From Roseofilum acuticapitatum BLCC-M154 (GTDB taxonomy: Bacteria > Cyanobacteriota > Cyanobacteriia > Cyanobacteriales > Desertifilaceae): a stretch of DNA of 64,000 nt. A program made the position numbers and the translations under genes. Location of the stretch: NCBI RefSeq assembly GCF_030068475.1, contig NZ_JAQOSP010000081.1, forward strand, positions 1 through 64,000, in the 5' to 3' direction. Under the pieces are notes generated by a model. The model saw only the letters and a program-made list of their open reading frames with translations. It searched no databases and was not told the DNA's origin. Positions 42,412 to 52,655 of this stretch are shown here, one piece after another. Each line of letters begins with the position of its first letter. Position 1 is the stretch's first letter.

Positions 42412-43728
42412 ATGACTCCTCGCACCCTCTTAGAGCAAGACCGCTATTGGCTCTATAATGCCCATGTTCCTCTGTCTCTGTTTCTCCCGAAACATTGCCC
42501 CCCCACAGCCAAACCGGACTCGGAAAAATTAGTGCAGGTGGATCTCCAGATTGAAGATGGCATGATTACGGGGATTTGCGCCAGTGGTAACCGCCTTGTG
42601 AGTGATTCAAATGAGGTTTACGATCTCAAAGGAGGTCAAGTTTGGCCGGCTTTTGTGGATATCCATACCCATCTGGATAAGGGACATATTTGGGATCGTA
42701 GCCCTAATCCTAATGGTACATTTGAGGGGGCGATCGCCGCTTCCGTCCAAGATAGCCATCTTTACTGGACTGCCGAAGATCTCTATCGCCGTATGAATTT
42801 TGCCCTCAAGTGTAGTTATGCCCACGGTACTCAAGCCCTCCGCACCCATCTAGACTTTAGGGGCGCAGAAATGGAAGTCACTTGGGAAGTCTTCCAAACT
42901 CTGCGCCAAGAATGGCAAGGGAAAATTGACTTGCAAGCCGTGAGCTTAAGCACCTTAGAACAATTATGTACTCCAGAAGGACAACAGTTAGCCGATCGCC
43001 TCGCAGAAATCGGCGGTATTTTAGGCGGAATGCCCCTCATGAATCCTAATTTTTCGCGCCAACTTGATTCTGTATTTTCTATGGCAAAAGAGCGCAATTT
43101 AGATCTAGATTTCCATACCGATGAAAATCTAAATGTAGAAGCGCGTACCCTTTATCACGTAGCACGAACAGCGCTGGACTATCAATTTCAAGGGACAATT
43201 ACCTGCGGTCATTGTTGCAGTTTATCGGTACAAACTCCAGAAATCGTTACACAAACCCTAGATGCAGTAAAAGCCGCTAACATTGCCCTTGTCAGCTTAC
43301 CCTTGTGTAACCTGTACCTACAAGACCGACAACCAGGCAAAACCCCCACCCATCGTGGGGTAACCTTAGTTCAGGAAATGCAAACTATGGGCATTCCCGT
43401 CATGTTTGCCTCCGATAATTGTCGCGATCCCTTCTTTGCCTTTGGCGATCATGACGTGCTAGAAGTCTTTAATCAATCGGTACGAATTGCCCATTTAGAT
43501 ATTCCTTATGGCAACTGGCCCCAAGCCGTGACCACAATTCCCGGTAAAATCATGAAATTACCGTATCCTGTGGCGATCGCCGTCGGTTTACCTGCTAACT
43601 TAATACTCTTCAAAGGACGGCACTTTACCGAACTTTTAGCCCGCTCCCAACATGACCGGATTGTATTGCGTAACGGTAAACCCATCGATACAACCTTACC
43701 CGACTACGCCGAAGTTAACCCCTATTAA
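42412..43728 (+). CDS. Cytosine deaminase-like amidohydrolase
   Basis: 438 residues. The metal-binding signature VWPAFVDIHTHLDKGHIWD (about 78-96) supplies two His; later ligands include DFHTDENL (His about 237), ITCGHCCSL (His about 270) and PVMFASDNCRDPF (Asp about 333), an amidohydrolase-fold cytosine deaminase pattern. The C-terminal region GLPANLILFKGRHFTELLAR is also typical. A pyrimidine salvage role is likely; another ring deaminase is possible. It is divergent from ubiA (141 bases) and upstream of a patatin gene. Confidence 0.85.
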   Translation: MTPRTLLEQDRYWLYNAHVPLSLFLPKHCPPTAKPDSEKLVQVDLQIEDGMITGICASGNRLVSDSNEVYDLKGGQVWPAFVDIHTHLDKGHIWDRSPNPNGTFEGAIAASVQDSHLYWTAEDLYRRMNFALKCSYAHGTQALRTHLDFRGAEMEVTWEVFQTLRQEWQGKIDLQAVSLSTLEQLCTPEGQQLADRLAEIGGILGGMPLMNPNFSRQLDSVFSMAKERNLDLDFHTDENLNVEARTLYHVARTALDYQFQGTITCGHCCSLSVQTPEIVTQTLDAVKAANIALVSLPLCNLYLQDRQPGKTPTHRGVTLVQEMQTMGIPVMFASDNCRDPFFAFGDHDVLEVFNQSVRIAHLDIPYGNWPQAVTTIPGKIMKLPYPVAIAVGLPANLILFKGRHFTELLARSQHDRIVLRNGKPIDTTLPDYAEVNPY

Positions 43729-43874
43729 ACTCCAGTCCAGTGAACCCGATATTATGAGAGGTTTCGCCCTCTGGCTGAGTTTAACCCAGTACACTATCCT
43801 ATGTAGAGAGAATTGGCGATCGTACTCTACAATTCTTACAGCACCCTCTCAAACCCCGATCTCCGAAGCTGAAC

Positions 43875-45011
43875 ATGGAATTTATTAACATCAATCCCCA
43901 ACTTCTCGAAGATCAAAATCTCCGACTCACCCCAGAAGAAAAACAATCCATTTGGAGTCGTTTTCCCGAACCCATAGACGGTCATTACTGCGCCGATGCC
44001 ATCTTTGAAGGGGGAGGAGTACGGGGTGTTGCCCTGCTCGGAGCCTTGCGATGTTGTGAAGATCTACACATTCACTGGAAAAAACTCGCCGGAACCTCCG
44101 CCGGTTCCCTAACCGCAGCCCTCTTAGCCGCTAATTTTCCCATCCATGAACTCGAAGCCATTCTCAGCACCATCAACTACGATCGCATCCTATCGAAAAA
44201 AACCAGCCCCTTCATTTTCAACGGCGATCCCAGTAATGACCTGCAAGCACCCTTATGGATGATTATTTCCTTACTCTTAACCCAACAACTCGGTCAATAT
44301 TCCTCCGATCCCTTCCGGGACTGGATCGCCAAAACCATTGAACCCAGAGGGATTAAAACCTTTGCCGACATTAAAATTCCCGATCCTCAACGGGAGCTAA
44401 AGGTCGTTGTCTCCAATATCACCCACTCGGAAATGCTCGTCCTACCCGACGACCTCAACCCCAACCTCGATCGCCTCACGCCAAAACAAAAAGAAAGTCG
44501 TGAAGCCATGCTAAAACAGCATAATCTCACTGATTATCGGCAGTTTAGCATTGCTGAAGCCGTTCGCCTATCCTCCAGTATTCCCCTCTTCTTCAAACCC
44601 GAACAACTTGGAGATGCCCATATTCTCGATGGCGGTTTACTCAGTAACTTCCCTCTGTGGATTTACGACCGTCCTGCGGGCGATCCCCTCAACCCCCCTA
44701 AATGGCCAACCTTTGGATTTCGCTTAATCGATCAAACCCTCGACCCACCCCAAATTAACAATGCTCTCGATCTATTTACCGCTTCTCTTAGGGCAATGGC
44801 CAATGCTAGAGACCGCTACCATCAACGCCACGGTGACCAAGGCCGCGTCATTAACATTGATGTCACTGATGCTGAAGTCACCACCACTGAGTTCGGCCTC
44901 AGTTCTGCCAAAAAAGTCAAGCTTTATTGTTTAGGATATGAACAAACCAAAAACTTTTTCCTCCACCATTGGGACTGGAAGCGCCATTTGCAGGAGCGGG
45001 GATTTGATTGA
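43875..45011 (+). CDS. Patatin-like phospholipase
   Basis: 378 residues. The oxyanion hole motif GGGVRGVALLGAL (about 38-51), the nucleophile GTSAGS (about 70-75) and the catalytic Asp in ILDGGLLSNFPLWIYD (about 265) are all present, so it looks like an active serine lipid acyl hydrolase. There is no signal peptide. Substrate unknown. The last part ends in FFLHHWDWKRHLQERGFD. The preceding 146 bases show no gene. Confidence 0.9.
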   Translation: MEFININPQLLEDQNLRLTPEEKQSIWSRFPEPIDGHYCADAIFEGGGVRGVALLGALRCCEDLHIHWKKLAGTSAGSLTAALLAANFPIHELEAILSTINYDRILSKKTSPFIFNGDPSNDLQAPLWMIISLLLTQQLGQYSSDPFRDWIAKTIEPRGIKTFADIKIPDPQRELKVVVSNITHSEMLVLPDDLNPNLDRLTPKQKESREAMLKQHNLTDYRQFSIAEAVRLSSSIPLFFKPEQLGDAHILDGGLLSNFPLWIYDRPAGDPLNPPKWPTFGFRLIDQTLDPPQINNALDLFTASLRAMANARDRYHQRHGDQGRVINIDVTDAEVTTTEFGLSSAKKVKLYCLGYEQTKNFFLHHWDWKRHLQERGFD

Positions 45012-45029
45012 AAAAAAGCCTCCATGCTC

Positions 45030-45058
45030 TTGCTCTTCTCAACGAAGTTTGTTATGAT
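45030..45058 (+). promoter_or_regulatory. Promoter of tRNA-Ser
   Basis: TTGCTC (45030-45035) and TATGAT (45053-45058) are 17 bases apart; the predicted start lies about 10 bases before the tRNA. Confidence 0.6.
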
Positions 45059-45074
45059 TGCTAATGCTTACCTT

Positions 45075-45163
45075 GGAGAGGTGGCTGAGTGGTCGAAAGC
45101 GGCAGATTGCTAATCTGTTGAAGGTATTAATACCTTCCGAGGGTTCAAATCCCTCTCTCTCCG
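45075..45163 (+). tRNA. trnS: tRNA-Ser (anticodon GCU)
   Basis: 89 bases. Acceptor stem GGAGAGG pairs with TCTCTCC, then the G discriminator (45163); CCA is not encoded. The anticodon arm GCAGA-TTGCTAA-TCTGT (45102-45118) presents GCT at 45109-45111. A long variable arm (GGTATTAATACC) and GGGTTCAAATCCC T-arm complete a class II tRNA. It decodes AGC/AGU. Confidence 0.97.
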
Positions 45164-45316
45164 TTCTCTGTAATCCTTGTGAGAGTAAGATTTCAACACT
45201 CGGACAGCTATTTAACCTTGAAGCTGCACCTAATCCGAGTTCTTATTTATTACGGGGATTTAATAAACCGATCAACACCGTAAATCAATTTCAATCCTTA
45301 TCAACAACATAGCGAT

Positions 45317-46411
45317 TTGAGTTCACCGCGTCCTGGATATACCCTACCCGTGTTTGCGGCCGCTTCCGCCGTAGCCGCCCTGAAATGCTTAAATGGGGAA
45401 GAGCAGATCGAGAGCGTATCCCTAGATTTAATCGATCCCGCCCAAATTGTCCAGGTGGCGATCGCCCAAGTCTCCATAATTCGCCCTGGAATGGCCTTGG
45501 GAATCACCCATAGCGATCCCGGTGATAATCTGGATTTGACGCGCTATACTCCCATTTGGGCATTAGTGGAAACTGTCCCCAGAACAGACTCTGAAGATCA
45601 GATCGAAATTGTAGGGGGAGAAGGCATTGGCAAACAGTCCGAAAATGAAGGAAAAGCCGCCATTTATCGCTACGCTCAGAAGGTACTCCATCACAATCTA
45701 CACCCGCAATTATCCCCCGATCAAAACATTCGCATTACCTTAGTGCTTCCGGAAGGGAGGTCTTTAGCCAAACGGACTTCTCTAGAAGCTTTTGGCATTG
45801 TGGAAGGCCTATCTTTATTGGGAACCACGGGCATTTCTCAACCCTTAAGTTCCCCCGAACAGTTAAGCCAATTTCGGCAAATTTTACAGGAAAAAGCCCA
45901 GCACTACGATCGCCTGTTCTTCTGCTTAGGTGAAAATGGGTTAGCCTTAGCCCAACAAAAAGGCATCGATCCCCAACAAATCGTCAAAACCGCCAATTGG
46001 CTCGGGCCCATGTTAGCAGAAGCAGGAGCGCAACAGATCAAAGAAATTGTCTTATGGGGCTATCATGGCAAACTGATTAAGTTAGCGGGAGGCATTTTCC
46101 ATACACACCACGATTTAGCCGATGGTCGTCTAGAAATTTTAACTGCTTATGCCGCTAAGGTGGGCTTATCAGGGGACAAGTTAACCGAGTTGTTCAGCGC
46201 TAACACCGTACAAGAAGGCTTAGAAAAACTGCGTCAGTGGCAAAAGGAGTCAGGAGAAAACTGGGTCGAGCGAGTTTATAGTGAAATCGTGACCCAAATC
46301 AATCGCCGATCGCAAGCTTATATCACCAAGCAAACCCAGCAACAGGTAACGGTTCACTCCGTTCTCTTTGATGGCGATCGCCAGATTATTCTCCAAAGTG
46401 TGAAAATCTAA
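45317..46411 (+). CDS. cbiD: Cobalt-precorrin-5B (C1)-methyltransferase
   Basis: 364 residues, TTG start at 45317 chosen because SSPRPGYTLPVFAAASAVAAL matches the family N-terminus and no better start lies upstream. Other marks are ITHSDPGDNLDLTRYTPIWALVETVP, IRITLVLPEGRSLAKRTSLEAFGIVEGLSLLGTTGI and HGKLIKLAGGIFHTHHDLADGR. CbiD transfers a methyl group to C1 and is part of the anaerobic-type corrin ring synthesis used by cyanobacteria to make pseudocobalamin. It stands 154 bases after the tRNA and 132 bases before guaA. No cobalamin riboswitch is evident upstream. Confidence 0.9.
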   Translation: MSSPRPGYTLPVFAAASAVAALKCLNGEEQIESVSLDLIDPAQIVQVAIAQVSIIRPGMALGITHSDPGDNLDLTRYTPIWALVETVPRTDSEDQIEIVGGEGIGKQSENEGKAAIYRYAQKVLHHNLHPQLSPDQNIRITLVLPEGRSLAKRTSLEAFGIVEGLSLLGTTGISQPLSSPEQLSQFRQILQEKAQHYDRLFFCLGENGLALAQQKGIDPQQIVKTANWLGPMLAEAGAQQIKEIVLWGYHGKLIKLAGGIFHTHHDLADGRLEILTAYAAKVGLSGDKLTELFSANTVQEGLEKLRQWQKESGENWVERVYSEIVTQINRRSQAYITKQTQQQVTVHSVLFDGDRQIILQSVKI

Positions 46412-46543
46412 CTATTAGATGGGCGATCCTGTGATACCCTAATAAGATCAAATGTTATTCACCCCTACGACGAGCGGGCACTTGCCTTCAGTTCGGACTA
46501 CGAAAACCTACAAGTCTTCTATTCATCGCATCGACCCCTTCTT

Positions 46544-48151
46544 ATGACTGTGCAAACCGAAACTACTCTTCCAACGACCCCCGTTCGCGGACTCGATCGC
46601 CAAATGATCATTATCCTCGATTTCGGTTCCCAATACTCTGAACTGATTGCCCGTCGAATTCGAGAAACCCAAGTTTATTCAGAAGTTCTATCCTATCGAA
46701 CCCCTGTAGAGCAAATTGAAAAGATTAATCCGAAAGGAATCATTCTTTCCGGTGGCCCCAATTCAGTTTACGATCCCAGAGCGCCCCAGTGCGATCCCCA
46801 AATTTTCCACATGGGCATCCCCATTTTAGGGGTTTGCTATGGGATGCAATTAATGGTGCAACAATTGGGCGGTAAGGTGGAAAAAGCAGAACGGGGTGAA
46901 TATGGAAAAGCGGCCCTGTTTATTGACGATCCCACAGATTTATTCACCAATGTGGATACGGGTAACACCATGTGGATGAGTCATGCGGATTCCTGTTTGA
47001 AACTGCCAGAAGGTTTTGAAATTCTTGCCCATACCAATAATACGCGCTGTGCGGCGATCGCCAATCACGAACGGAAACTCTATGGCGTGCAATTTCACCC
47101 GGAAGTGGTTCACTCCATTGGCGGTATCGCCCTAATTCGCAACTTTGTCTATCATATCTGTGATGCCGAACCTACTTGGACAACGGAAGCCTTTGTAGAA
47201 GAGTCCATTCGGGAAATTCGCGCTAAAGTGGGACAACAACGGGTATTACTGGCCCTCTCTGGAGGCGTGGATTCGTCTACCCTAGCCTTTTTACTCCATA
47301 AGGCGATCGGCGATCAACTCACTTGCATGTTCATCGACCAAGGATTCATGCGAAAAGGGGAACCCGAATCCTTGCTCAAACTTTTTGAGGGGCAGTTCCA
47401 TATTAATGTGGAATATATCGAAGCCCGCGATCGCTTCCTCAAAGCCATTGAAGGCGTAACCGATCCCGAAGTCAAGCGCAAACGCATCGGCCATGAATTT
47501 ATCCGCGTCTTTGAAGAAGAATCCAAACGCCTCGGCCCCTTTGATTATCTCGCTCAGGGAACCCTCTACCCCGATGTAATTGAATCGGCCGATACCAACG
47601 TAGACCCCAAAACCGGCGAACGGGTGGCCGTAAAAATCAAAAGCCATCACAATGTCGGCGGATTACCCAAAGACCTCCAATTTAAACTCATTGAACCCCT
47701 GCGAAAACTCTTCAAAGATGAAGTCCGTAAACTTGGACGCTCCATCGGTTTACCCGAAGAAATTGTTCAACGTCATCCCTTTCCCGGCCCCGGTTTAGCC
47801 ATTCGCATTTTAGGGGAAGTCACCTCTGAGAAACTCAATATTCTCCGAGATGCTGATTTCATTGTCCGCGATGAAATTCGCAACCGAGGTATTTACCATG
47901 ACTTTTGGCAAGCCTTTGCCGTCCTTTTACCCATTCGCAGTGTCGGAGTCATGGGAGACCAGCGCACCTATGCTCACCCCGTAGTCTTGCGTTTTATCAC
48001 CAGTGAAGATGGCATGACCGCCGATTGGTCTAGAGTTTCCTACGATTTGTTAGAAGCCATTTCTAACCGCATTGTCAATGAAGTCAAAGGGGTCAATCGG
48101 GTGGTGTATGACATTACCTCTAAACCCCCCGGAACCATTGAATGGGAATAA
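46544..48151 (+). CDS. guaA: GMP synthase (glutamine-hydrolysing)
   Basis: 535 residues. The class I glutaminase domain (about 20-210) carries the catalytic Cys98 in [15 protein letters not shown] and His/Glu in [11 protein letters not shown]. The ATP pyrophosphatase domain starts at [16 protein letters not shown], followed by [13 protein letters not shown]. The C-terminal dimerisation domain contains [15 protein letters not shown] and ends [11 protein letters not shown]. It converts XMP to GMP with glutamine, downstream of the IMP dehydrogenase step. The final A of its stop codon is the first base of a dispersed element. Confidence 0.98.
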   Translation: MTVQTETTLPTTPVRGLDRQMIIILDFGSQYSELIARRIRETQVYSEVLSYRTPVEQIEKINPKGIILSGGPNSVYDPRAPQCDPQIFHMGIPILGVCYGMQLMVQQLGGKVEKAERGEYGKAALFIDDPTDLFTNVDTGNTMWMSHADSCLKLPEGFEILAHTNNTRCAAIANHERKLYGVQFHPEVVHSIGGIALIRNFVYHICDAEPTWTTEAFVEESIREIRAKVGQQRVLLALSGGVDSSTLAFLLHKAIGDQLTCMFIDQGFMRKGEPESLLKLFEGQFHINVEYIEARDRFLKAIEGVTDPEVKRKRIGHEFIRVFEEESKRLGPFDYLAQGTLYPDVIESADTNVDPKTGERVAVKIKSHHNVGGLPKDLQFKLIEPLRKLFKDEVRKLGRSIGLPEEIVQRHPFPGPGLAIRILGEVTSEKLNILRDADFIVRDEIRNRGIYHDFWQAFAVLLPIRSVGVMGDQRTYAHPVVLRFITSEDGMTADWSRVSYDLLEAISNRIVNEVKGVNRVVYDITSKPPGTIEWE

Positions 48152-48316
48152 TATCAAGTTCGCTTATTCATGTCCGCGAAGCGGAAATACCCTAATTAAA
48201 AATCCAGGGAGCAAGATGCTCCCACTCCAGTCATATCAAAGAATTCTAGGAGTGCGGGCATCTTGCCCGCTTCTGAACAAATTTTCATGTCCGCTTGCGG
48301 AAACCGGACTTGATAT
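48151..48316. mobile_element. Full dispersed element with TIRs
   Basis: 166 bases with terminal inverted repeats ATATCAAGTTCG (48151-48162) and CGGACTTGATAT (48305-48316), 11 of 12 complementary. The four hairpins match those at 4392-4543. No coding capacity; it begins exactly at guaA's stop codon. Confidence 0.85.
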
Positions 48317-48318
48317 AG

Positions 48319-48437
48319 TCAGTCATTGCGAACGGAACGCAGTGGAGTGAAGCAATCTCATAATCTAGGCAGTCTTGGCGTTTACGAAGTATGCGCGAAG
48401 CGCGAATGCTTCCCGGAGGTCGCCATGACAACTGTTT
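48319..48437. repeat. GTCATTGCGAAC...GTCGCCATGAC dispersed repeat
   Basis: GTCATTGCGAACGGAACGCA at the left and CGGAGGTCGCCATGAC at the right are imperfect inverted ends. The inside contains CGTTTACGAAGTATGCGCGA. It resembles the widely dispersed GTCATTGCGA family of many bacteria. The remaining bases to 48501 hold no gene. Confidence 0.6.
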
Positions 48438-48501
48438 AGCCGGACATGATATCACTGTTAATCGAATTGACTATATCCATCTATTTATTCCAATTCAATC
48501 C

Positions 48502-51258
48502 CTAAGCCGTTTCATTAACCGGGAAACGATTCAGTAACTTCATGGCGGAAATGGCATTATCCTTGAGGGTATCGGAAATATGGGGAACATGGGGAATTTG
48601 GGATAATAAGTCTAAGGTTCGTCGCAGTAAGCGGACAATATCCCCTTCATCTAAACTCGTCTGTTCGCAGAGTTCTGCCCAATCCTTTTCTTGGGCCCAT
48701 TGTTCCACTAAAGCAATGAGTTCATACTCTAACCAAACCGGCAGAAGCGGGGTTTGATATTTTCCGTCTTTGTCTTTGTCTTCGTCCTTGTCTTTGTCTT
48801 TGTCCTTGTCCTCGTCTTGTTTCAGAAAGCGCCATTGTTGCTTAATCAGTTGATGACGCACTGGTTTTAAGTTTGATCGGCTCTCAATGACGGGTTGCGA
48901 GGTATGATAGTTTACCCAAGTATCAGGCCGGGGGGTTTCGGTCACTAGGGCAGCGCAAGCGGCGGCTAAATGATGGGGTTCTAATTGGGCAAAGACTTCA
49001 GAGGTTAAGGCGATACCGAGCCATAATTCATTTTCTCCTCGCAGGGTGGCTGCGGATTCACCTAGGGGAGTGGGAACTAAGTTATCATCAAGGGCATTGA
49101 ATGCTTTCAAAATAGCAATTAAATTCAGAAATTGTTGCCAATAGCGAGATTTGAGGCGCTCGAATTTGCTGATCCGATCGCCAATTTCTGTTTCCAGTCT
49201 AGCAGCACGAGAAATCTGCTTGAGAATCCGACCCCGTTCTGGCCACTGATGGGCGGGATGCTCCATAATCCAACTGGTAATCTGATCGACTTGCAACTGT
49301 TGCTCATCGACCTCTGGAGCGGCTAACGTCGGTTCTAGCTGGGGAATTTGGTTGGCTGTGGCTGCCGTTTCTGCTCCACTCTTGCGACATTCTCCCGGTT
49401 TTAACTGTAACTCTGGGGGCAGTTGCCAACCATCAACCACCTTAAACCGGGGAATATCCCCATATAAACCCACCACATCCCCATAGGTCGCCACCATCCA
49501 GCGATTATCCTCTCCTAAACAGACCAAATAGGGGGCTTGGCCGCTGCCGGGGACTTTTCTGACCAAAATGGCGGAAATTGGCTCAGAAACCGTAATATAC
49601 TTACCTTTGAGACTGAAGAGGGTTCCCTGGACGGCAAAATCGATCGCCGCCGCCAAATCCTTGGTTCGCGCCCGTTCTGCTTGGGTTTGCAAGGTTTTGT
49701 GCAGTCGTTTGGCTTCCCGCAGGCGCTCTTGCAGTTTCTTATAGCTGCTGGCCAACTCCTGGAGGGTTTCTAGGTCGCCATAGGGAGCGAGTTGGGAGTA
49801 AATCTGCTTTTGTTCACTTTGCAGAGCGGCGATCGCCTGATGTTGGGGAATTAAACTTAAATTCGCCATATACTGACCAAAACTGCGCTCGATCAGTTGT
49901 TTGGCTTCGTCTAGGGTATGGATTTGCAGCAGGTTTAGTACCATCCCATAGCTAGGGGTAAACTGACTCACCAAGGGATCGGCCCCGGCAGTGGCTAAAT
50001 AGCCTGCTTCTTTGGCTCCTTCAAACCGAGTTTCTACAACCACCAAATGGCCAATTTTATCCATTCCCCTGCGTCCGGCTCGTCCAGCCATTTGCAGAAA
50101 TTCACTGGGGTTGAGCAGACGATGGCCCTGGTCGGTACGCTTGGATAAACTGGAAATGACGGTGGTGCGAGCGGGCATATTAATCCCCGCCGCCAGGGTT
50201 TCCGTGGCAAATACGACTTTGATTAATCCCTTTTGAAAGAGTTCTTCTACAAGAGATTTCCAAGCCGGTAATAACCCCGCATGGTGAGCGGCTACCCCTC
50301 GATAGAGACATTCCACCTGGGAGCGGCGAATGGCTTCAGGATGCTTCTGTAGCGCCAGCTCTAGATGAGCTGCAACTTGCCGCTTTTCTTCAGAGGTCAG
50401 TAGAGAAAGTCCAACGGTCTGATCCACCGCCTCATCACATCTCTTACGGGAGAAAATAAAGTAAATTGCCGGTAACATATCCCGCTCTTGGAGTTGAGCC
50501 ACCACAGATAATAAGCTAGGGACTTGATCCTTGGGTTTAACTTTGGGGGGTTTTTTGCCCTTGTATTTTGTATTCAGCAACAGGCGGTTAATGCCGTTCC
50601 CTTTCTTGTTCAGCAGGGGAAAGATCCCTTTAATATTGCAAAAGTTATATTGTAGGGGGACGGGACGGAAGTCTGAGTAAATGCGTTCTGTGGGGCCGTG
50701 AACTTGGGAAATCCAGTCCGTGAGCTGGTCGCTGTTGGCTACGGTGGCCGAGAGCGCAACCAGTTGAATATGGGGAGGACAGTAAATAATGGACTCTTCC
50801 CAAACGGTTCCCCGTTGGCGATCGTTCATGTAGTGACATTCATCAAGAACTACCGCCTCTACCCCTTTAATTGATGTGCCAATTTGACCGATTGGAGTTC
50901 CGTAGAGCATATTGCGAAACACTTCTGTGGTCATGATTACTACGAGAGCTTCTCGGTTGAAGGATAGATCTCCTGTAACCAATCCTACATTTTTTTTACC
51001 AAAAAGCTGACTAAAATCACGTAATTTCTGATTGGAGAGCGCTTTCAGGGGAGTGGTATAGAAGACTCGTTTTCCCCGTGACAGGGCGCGATAGATGGCG
51101 TATTCTCCGATTAAGGTTTTACCCGATCCGGTGGGAGCGCACACCACCACAGACTTATTTGCATTCAATGCGGCGATCGCCTGATGTTGAAACTCATCGA
51201 GTTCAAATGAGAACAAGCGTTTCAGGTCAAGGTCGGTAGGGGAAGGAGAACTATTCAC
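48502..51258 (-). CDS. Ski2-like DEAD/DEAH-box RNA helicase
   Basis: 918 residues. Motif I is APTGSGKT (about 40), motif II DECH (VVLDECHYMNDRQRG), motif III SAT (ALSATVANS), and motif VI QMAGRAGRRG; FATETLAAGINMPART is the Ski2-family signature. The C-terminal half holds an arch-like and helical region as in Mtr4/Ski2 relatives. A charged KD tract (KDEDKDKDKDKDEDKDKDGK) near 820 is encoded by a GTC(T/C)TT hexamer tract (48765-48820). Likely RNA remodelling or decay; targets unknown. No partner genes adjacent. Confidence 0.9.
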   Translation of the reverse strand: MNSSPSPTDLDLKRLFSFELDEFQHQAIAALNANKSVVVCAPTGSGKTLIGEYAIYRALSRGKRVFYTTPLKALSNQKLRDFSQLFGKKNVGLVTGDLSFNREALVVIMTTEVFRNMLYGTPIGQIGTSIKGVEAVVLDECHYMNDRQRGTVWEESIIYCPPHIQLVALSATVANSDQLTDWISQVHGPTERIYSDFRPVPLQYNFCNIKGIFPLLNKKGNGINRLLLNTKYKGKKPPKVKPKDQVPSLLSVVAQLQERDMLPAIYFIFSRKRCDEAVDQTVGLSLLTSEEKRQVAAHLELALQKHPEAIRRSQVECLYRGVAAHHAGLLPAWKSLVEELFQKGLIKVVFATETLAAGINMPARTTVISSLSKRTDQGHRLLNPSEFLQMAGRAGRRGMDKIGHLVVVETRFEGAKEAGYLATAGADPLVSQFTPSYGMVLNLLQIHTLDEAKQLIERSFGQYMANLSLIPQHQAIAALQSEQKQIYSQLAPYGDLETLQELASSYKKLQERLREAKRLHKTLQTQAERARTKDLAAAIDFAVQGTLFSLKGKYITVSEPISAILVRKVPGSGQAPYLVCLGEDNRWMVATYGDVVGLYGDIPRFKVVDGWQLPPELQLKPGECRKSGAETAATANQIPQLEPTLAAPEVDEQQLQVDQITSWIMEHPAHQWPERGRILKQISRAARLETEIGDRISKFERLKSRYWQQFLNLIAILKAFNALDDNLVPTPLGESAATLRGENELWLGIALTSEVFAQLEPHHLAAACAALVTETPRPDTWVNYHTSQPVIESRSNLKPVRHQLIKQQWRFLKQDEDKDKDKDKDEDKDKDGKYQTPLLPVWLEYELIALVEQWAQEKDWAELCEQTSLDEGDIVRLLRRTLDLLSQIPHVPHISDTLKDNAISAMKLLNRFPVNETA
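48765..48820. repeat. Hexamer microsatellite within helicase gene
   Basis: GTCTTT/GTCCTT units encode the Asp-Lys tract; length may vary between strains without frameshift because the unit is six bases. Confidence 0.85.
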
Positions 51259-51347
51259 CGTTCTAAAATTCTGAGCATAAGCTAATTTGCTCTATTTTAG
51301 TGTATTCTGGCTGAGAGCGTAGGCAAACGGGCGATCGCCTCCTGAAT

Positions 51348-52415
51348 CTACTTCCGTTCTGGATGATTTTGAGCCTCCGAAGGTTGACCCATCTGGTTAA
51401 TCCGATGAATCATCTGATAGAGTCGCCCATGATCCCGTTGATTAAAGTGTAAGACCAATCGAGGCAAGTCATGGACATCACTGAGCCTTTCTTCGGGTAA
51501 AGCTTTCGTTTTCTCAATCCTACCGCTAACCAGGATATCCCTAAACTCTTGATTGAGTTCCTCTACCTCAGCATCCGAGAGTTCAGTTTTCAAGCGCATG
51601 ACAAACTGCTCGCGCACATAGCGACTGGAATGATAAACTCGATAGAATTCGGCGATCGCCTGACACGCTACATCCACTCGATCCGTAATCGTATACAGAC
51701 TCAAATCATCTCCATTAATCAGATTTTGGCTTAAGAGATGATCCTGCACATATTTTTGCCATCCGTGCCAATACTGACCACCTGGTTGATCCAATAATAC
51801 CAAAGGCATTGGCCCCGCTTTTCCGGTTTGACAGAGCGTTAAACACTCAAACGCTTCATCCTGAGTCCCAAACCCTCCAGGAAACAAGGCTACTGCATCC
51901 GTTTCCCGCAAGAAAAATAATTTGCGAGTAAAGAAATACTTAAACTGAATCAGTTTATCTTCTGTCACAAAAGGATTCGATCCCTGTTCAAAAGGAAGCT
52001 GAATATTTAGCCCAAAAGACTGCTCTAAACCCGCGCCTTCATTCCCCGCTTGCATAATTCCGCCCCCAGCTCCCGTCATCACCATAAATCCCTGTTGGGC
52101 AACTTGCCGGGCAAACGCTAGGGCAATCTGGTAGGCTGGAGCATCGGACGGTAAGCGAGCCGAGCCAAAAATACTAATTTTACGCACATGGCGATAGGCA
52201 GAAAAGATCTCAAAGGCTCGTTCCATATCCTGTAGAGAACCCGTTAAAATCTTCCAGTCTAAACGGTCGATCTCTTCTGCTGCAATTCGCAGGATACCGA
52301 TCAGAGCTTGTTCGACCCATTTGCCATGTTCTAAACTCGGCAATTGTGCCAGAAGTTCTAGCAAATCCGCTTTCAGTGTAGCGCCAGGATCTGGAGTGGA
52401 TAAAGTCATCCGCAA
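51348..52415 (-). CDS. LOG family protein (TIGR00730-like)
   Basis: 355 residues. The core Rossmann fold has ISIFGSARLPSDAPAYQIAL, MTGAGGGIMQAGNEGAG and the family signature ALFPGGFGTQDEAFECLTL (the PGGxGTxxE motif). Flanking regions on both sides extend the usual 190-residue LOG domain. LOG proteins release cytokinin bases from nucleotides or hydrolyse other nucleotide phosphoribosides; many were misnamed lysine decarboxylases. Function in this organism is unproven. Confidence 0.88.
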   Translation of the reverse strand: MRMTLSTPDPGATLKADLLELLAQLPSLEHGKWVEQALIGILRIAAEEIDRLDWKILTGSLQDMERAFEIFSAYRHVRKISIFGSARLPSDAPAYQIALAFARQVAQQGFMVMTGAGGGIMQAGNEGAGLEQSFGLNIQLPFEQGSNPFVTEDKLIQFKYFFTRKLFFLRETDAVALFPGGFGTQDEAFECLTLCQTGKAGPMPLVLLDQPGGQYWHGWQKYVQDHLLSQNLINGDDLSLYTITDRVDVACQAIAEFYRVYHSSRYVREQFVMRLKTELSDAEVEELNQEFRDILVSGRIEKTKALPEERLSDVHDLPRLVLHFNQRDHGRLYQMIHRINQMGQPSEAQNHPERK

Positions 52416-52575
52416 TTGACTGTTGTGAGTAAACAGGAGTAAGTAGAGTGAGCTTAGGTTTTTGACCCAAGAAACCTAATCTGCCGTATTCTGCTCTATT
52501 GTGGATTAGGTCAATTAACCCTTATGGTTTTAGATCGGGCGATCGCGAGTTGGAGCGATTGCCTAATCAATACTT

Positions 52576-52616
52576 GGGCTTTTCTTTTCGGAAGATCTAC
52601 AACCTTAGAAAAGCCC
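52576..52616. terminator. Stem-loop near trxA 3' end
   Basis: GGGCTTTTCT (52576-52585) pairs with AGAAAAGCCC (52607-52616). The T-rich tract GTTTTCTTTACTT is on the plus-strand side. It lies 40 bases beyond the trxA stop. Confidence 0.45.
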
Positions 52617-52655
52617 GTTTTCTTTACTTGACTGATTCTGTATTGGGTTTAGTGC

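Noticed and set aside
45164-45316. Possible cobalamin riboswitch upstream of cbiD
   Set aside because: No B12-box-like sequence was seen in the 153 bases.
46452-46543. Possible glutamine riboswitch upstream of guaA
   Set aside because: The conserved glnA-type motif order could not be found.
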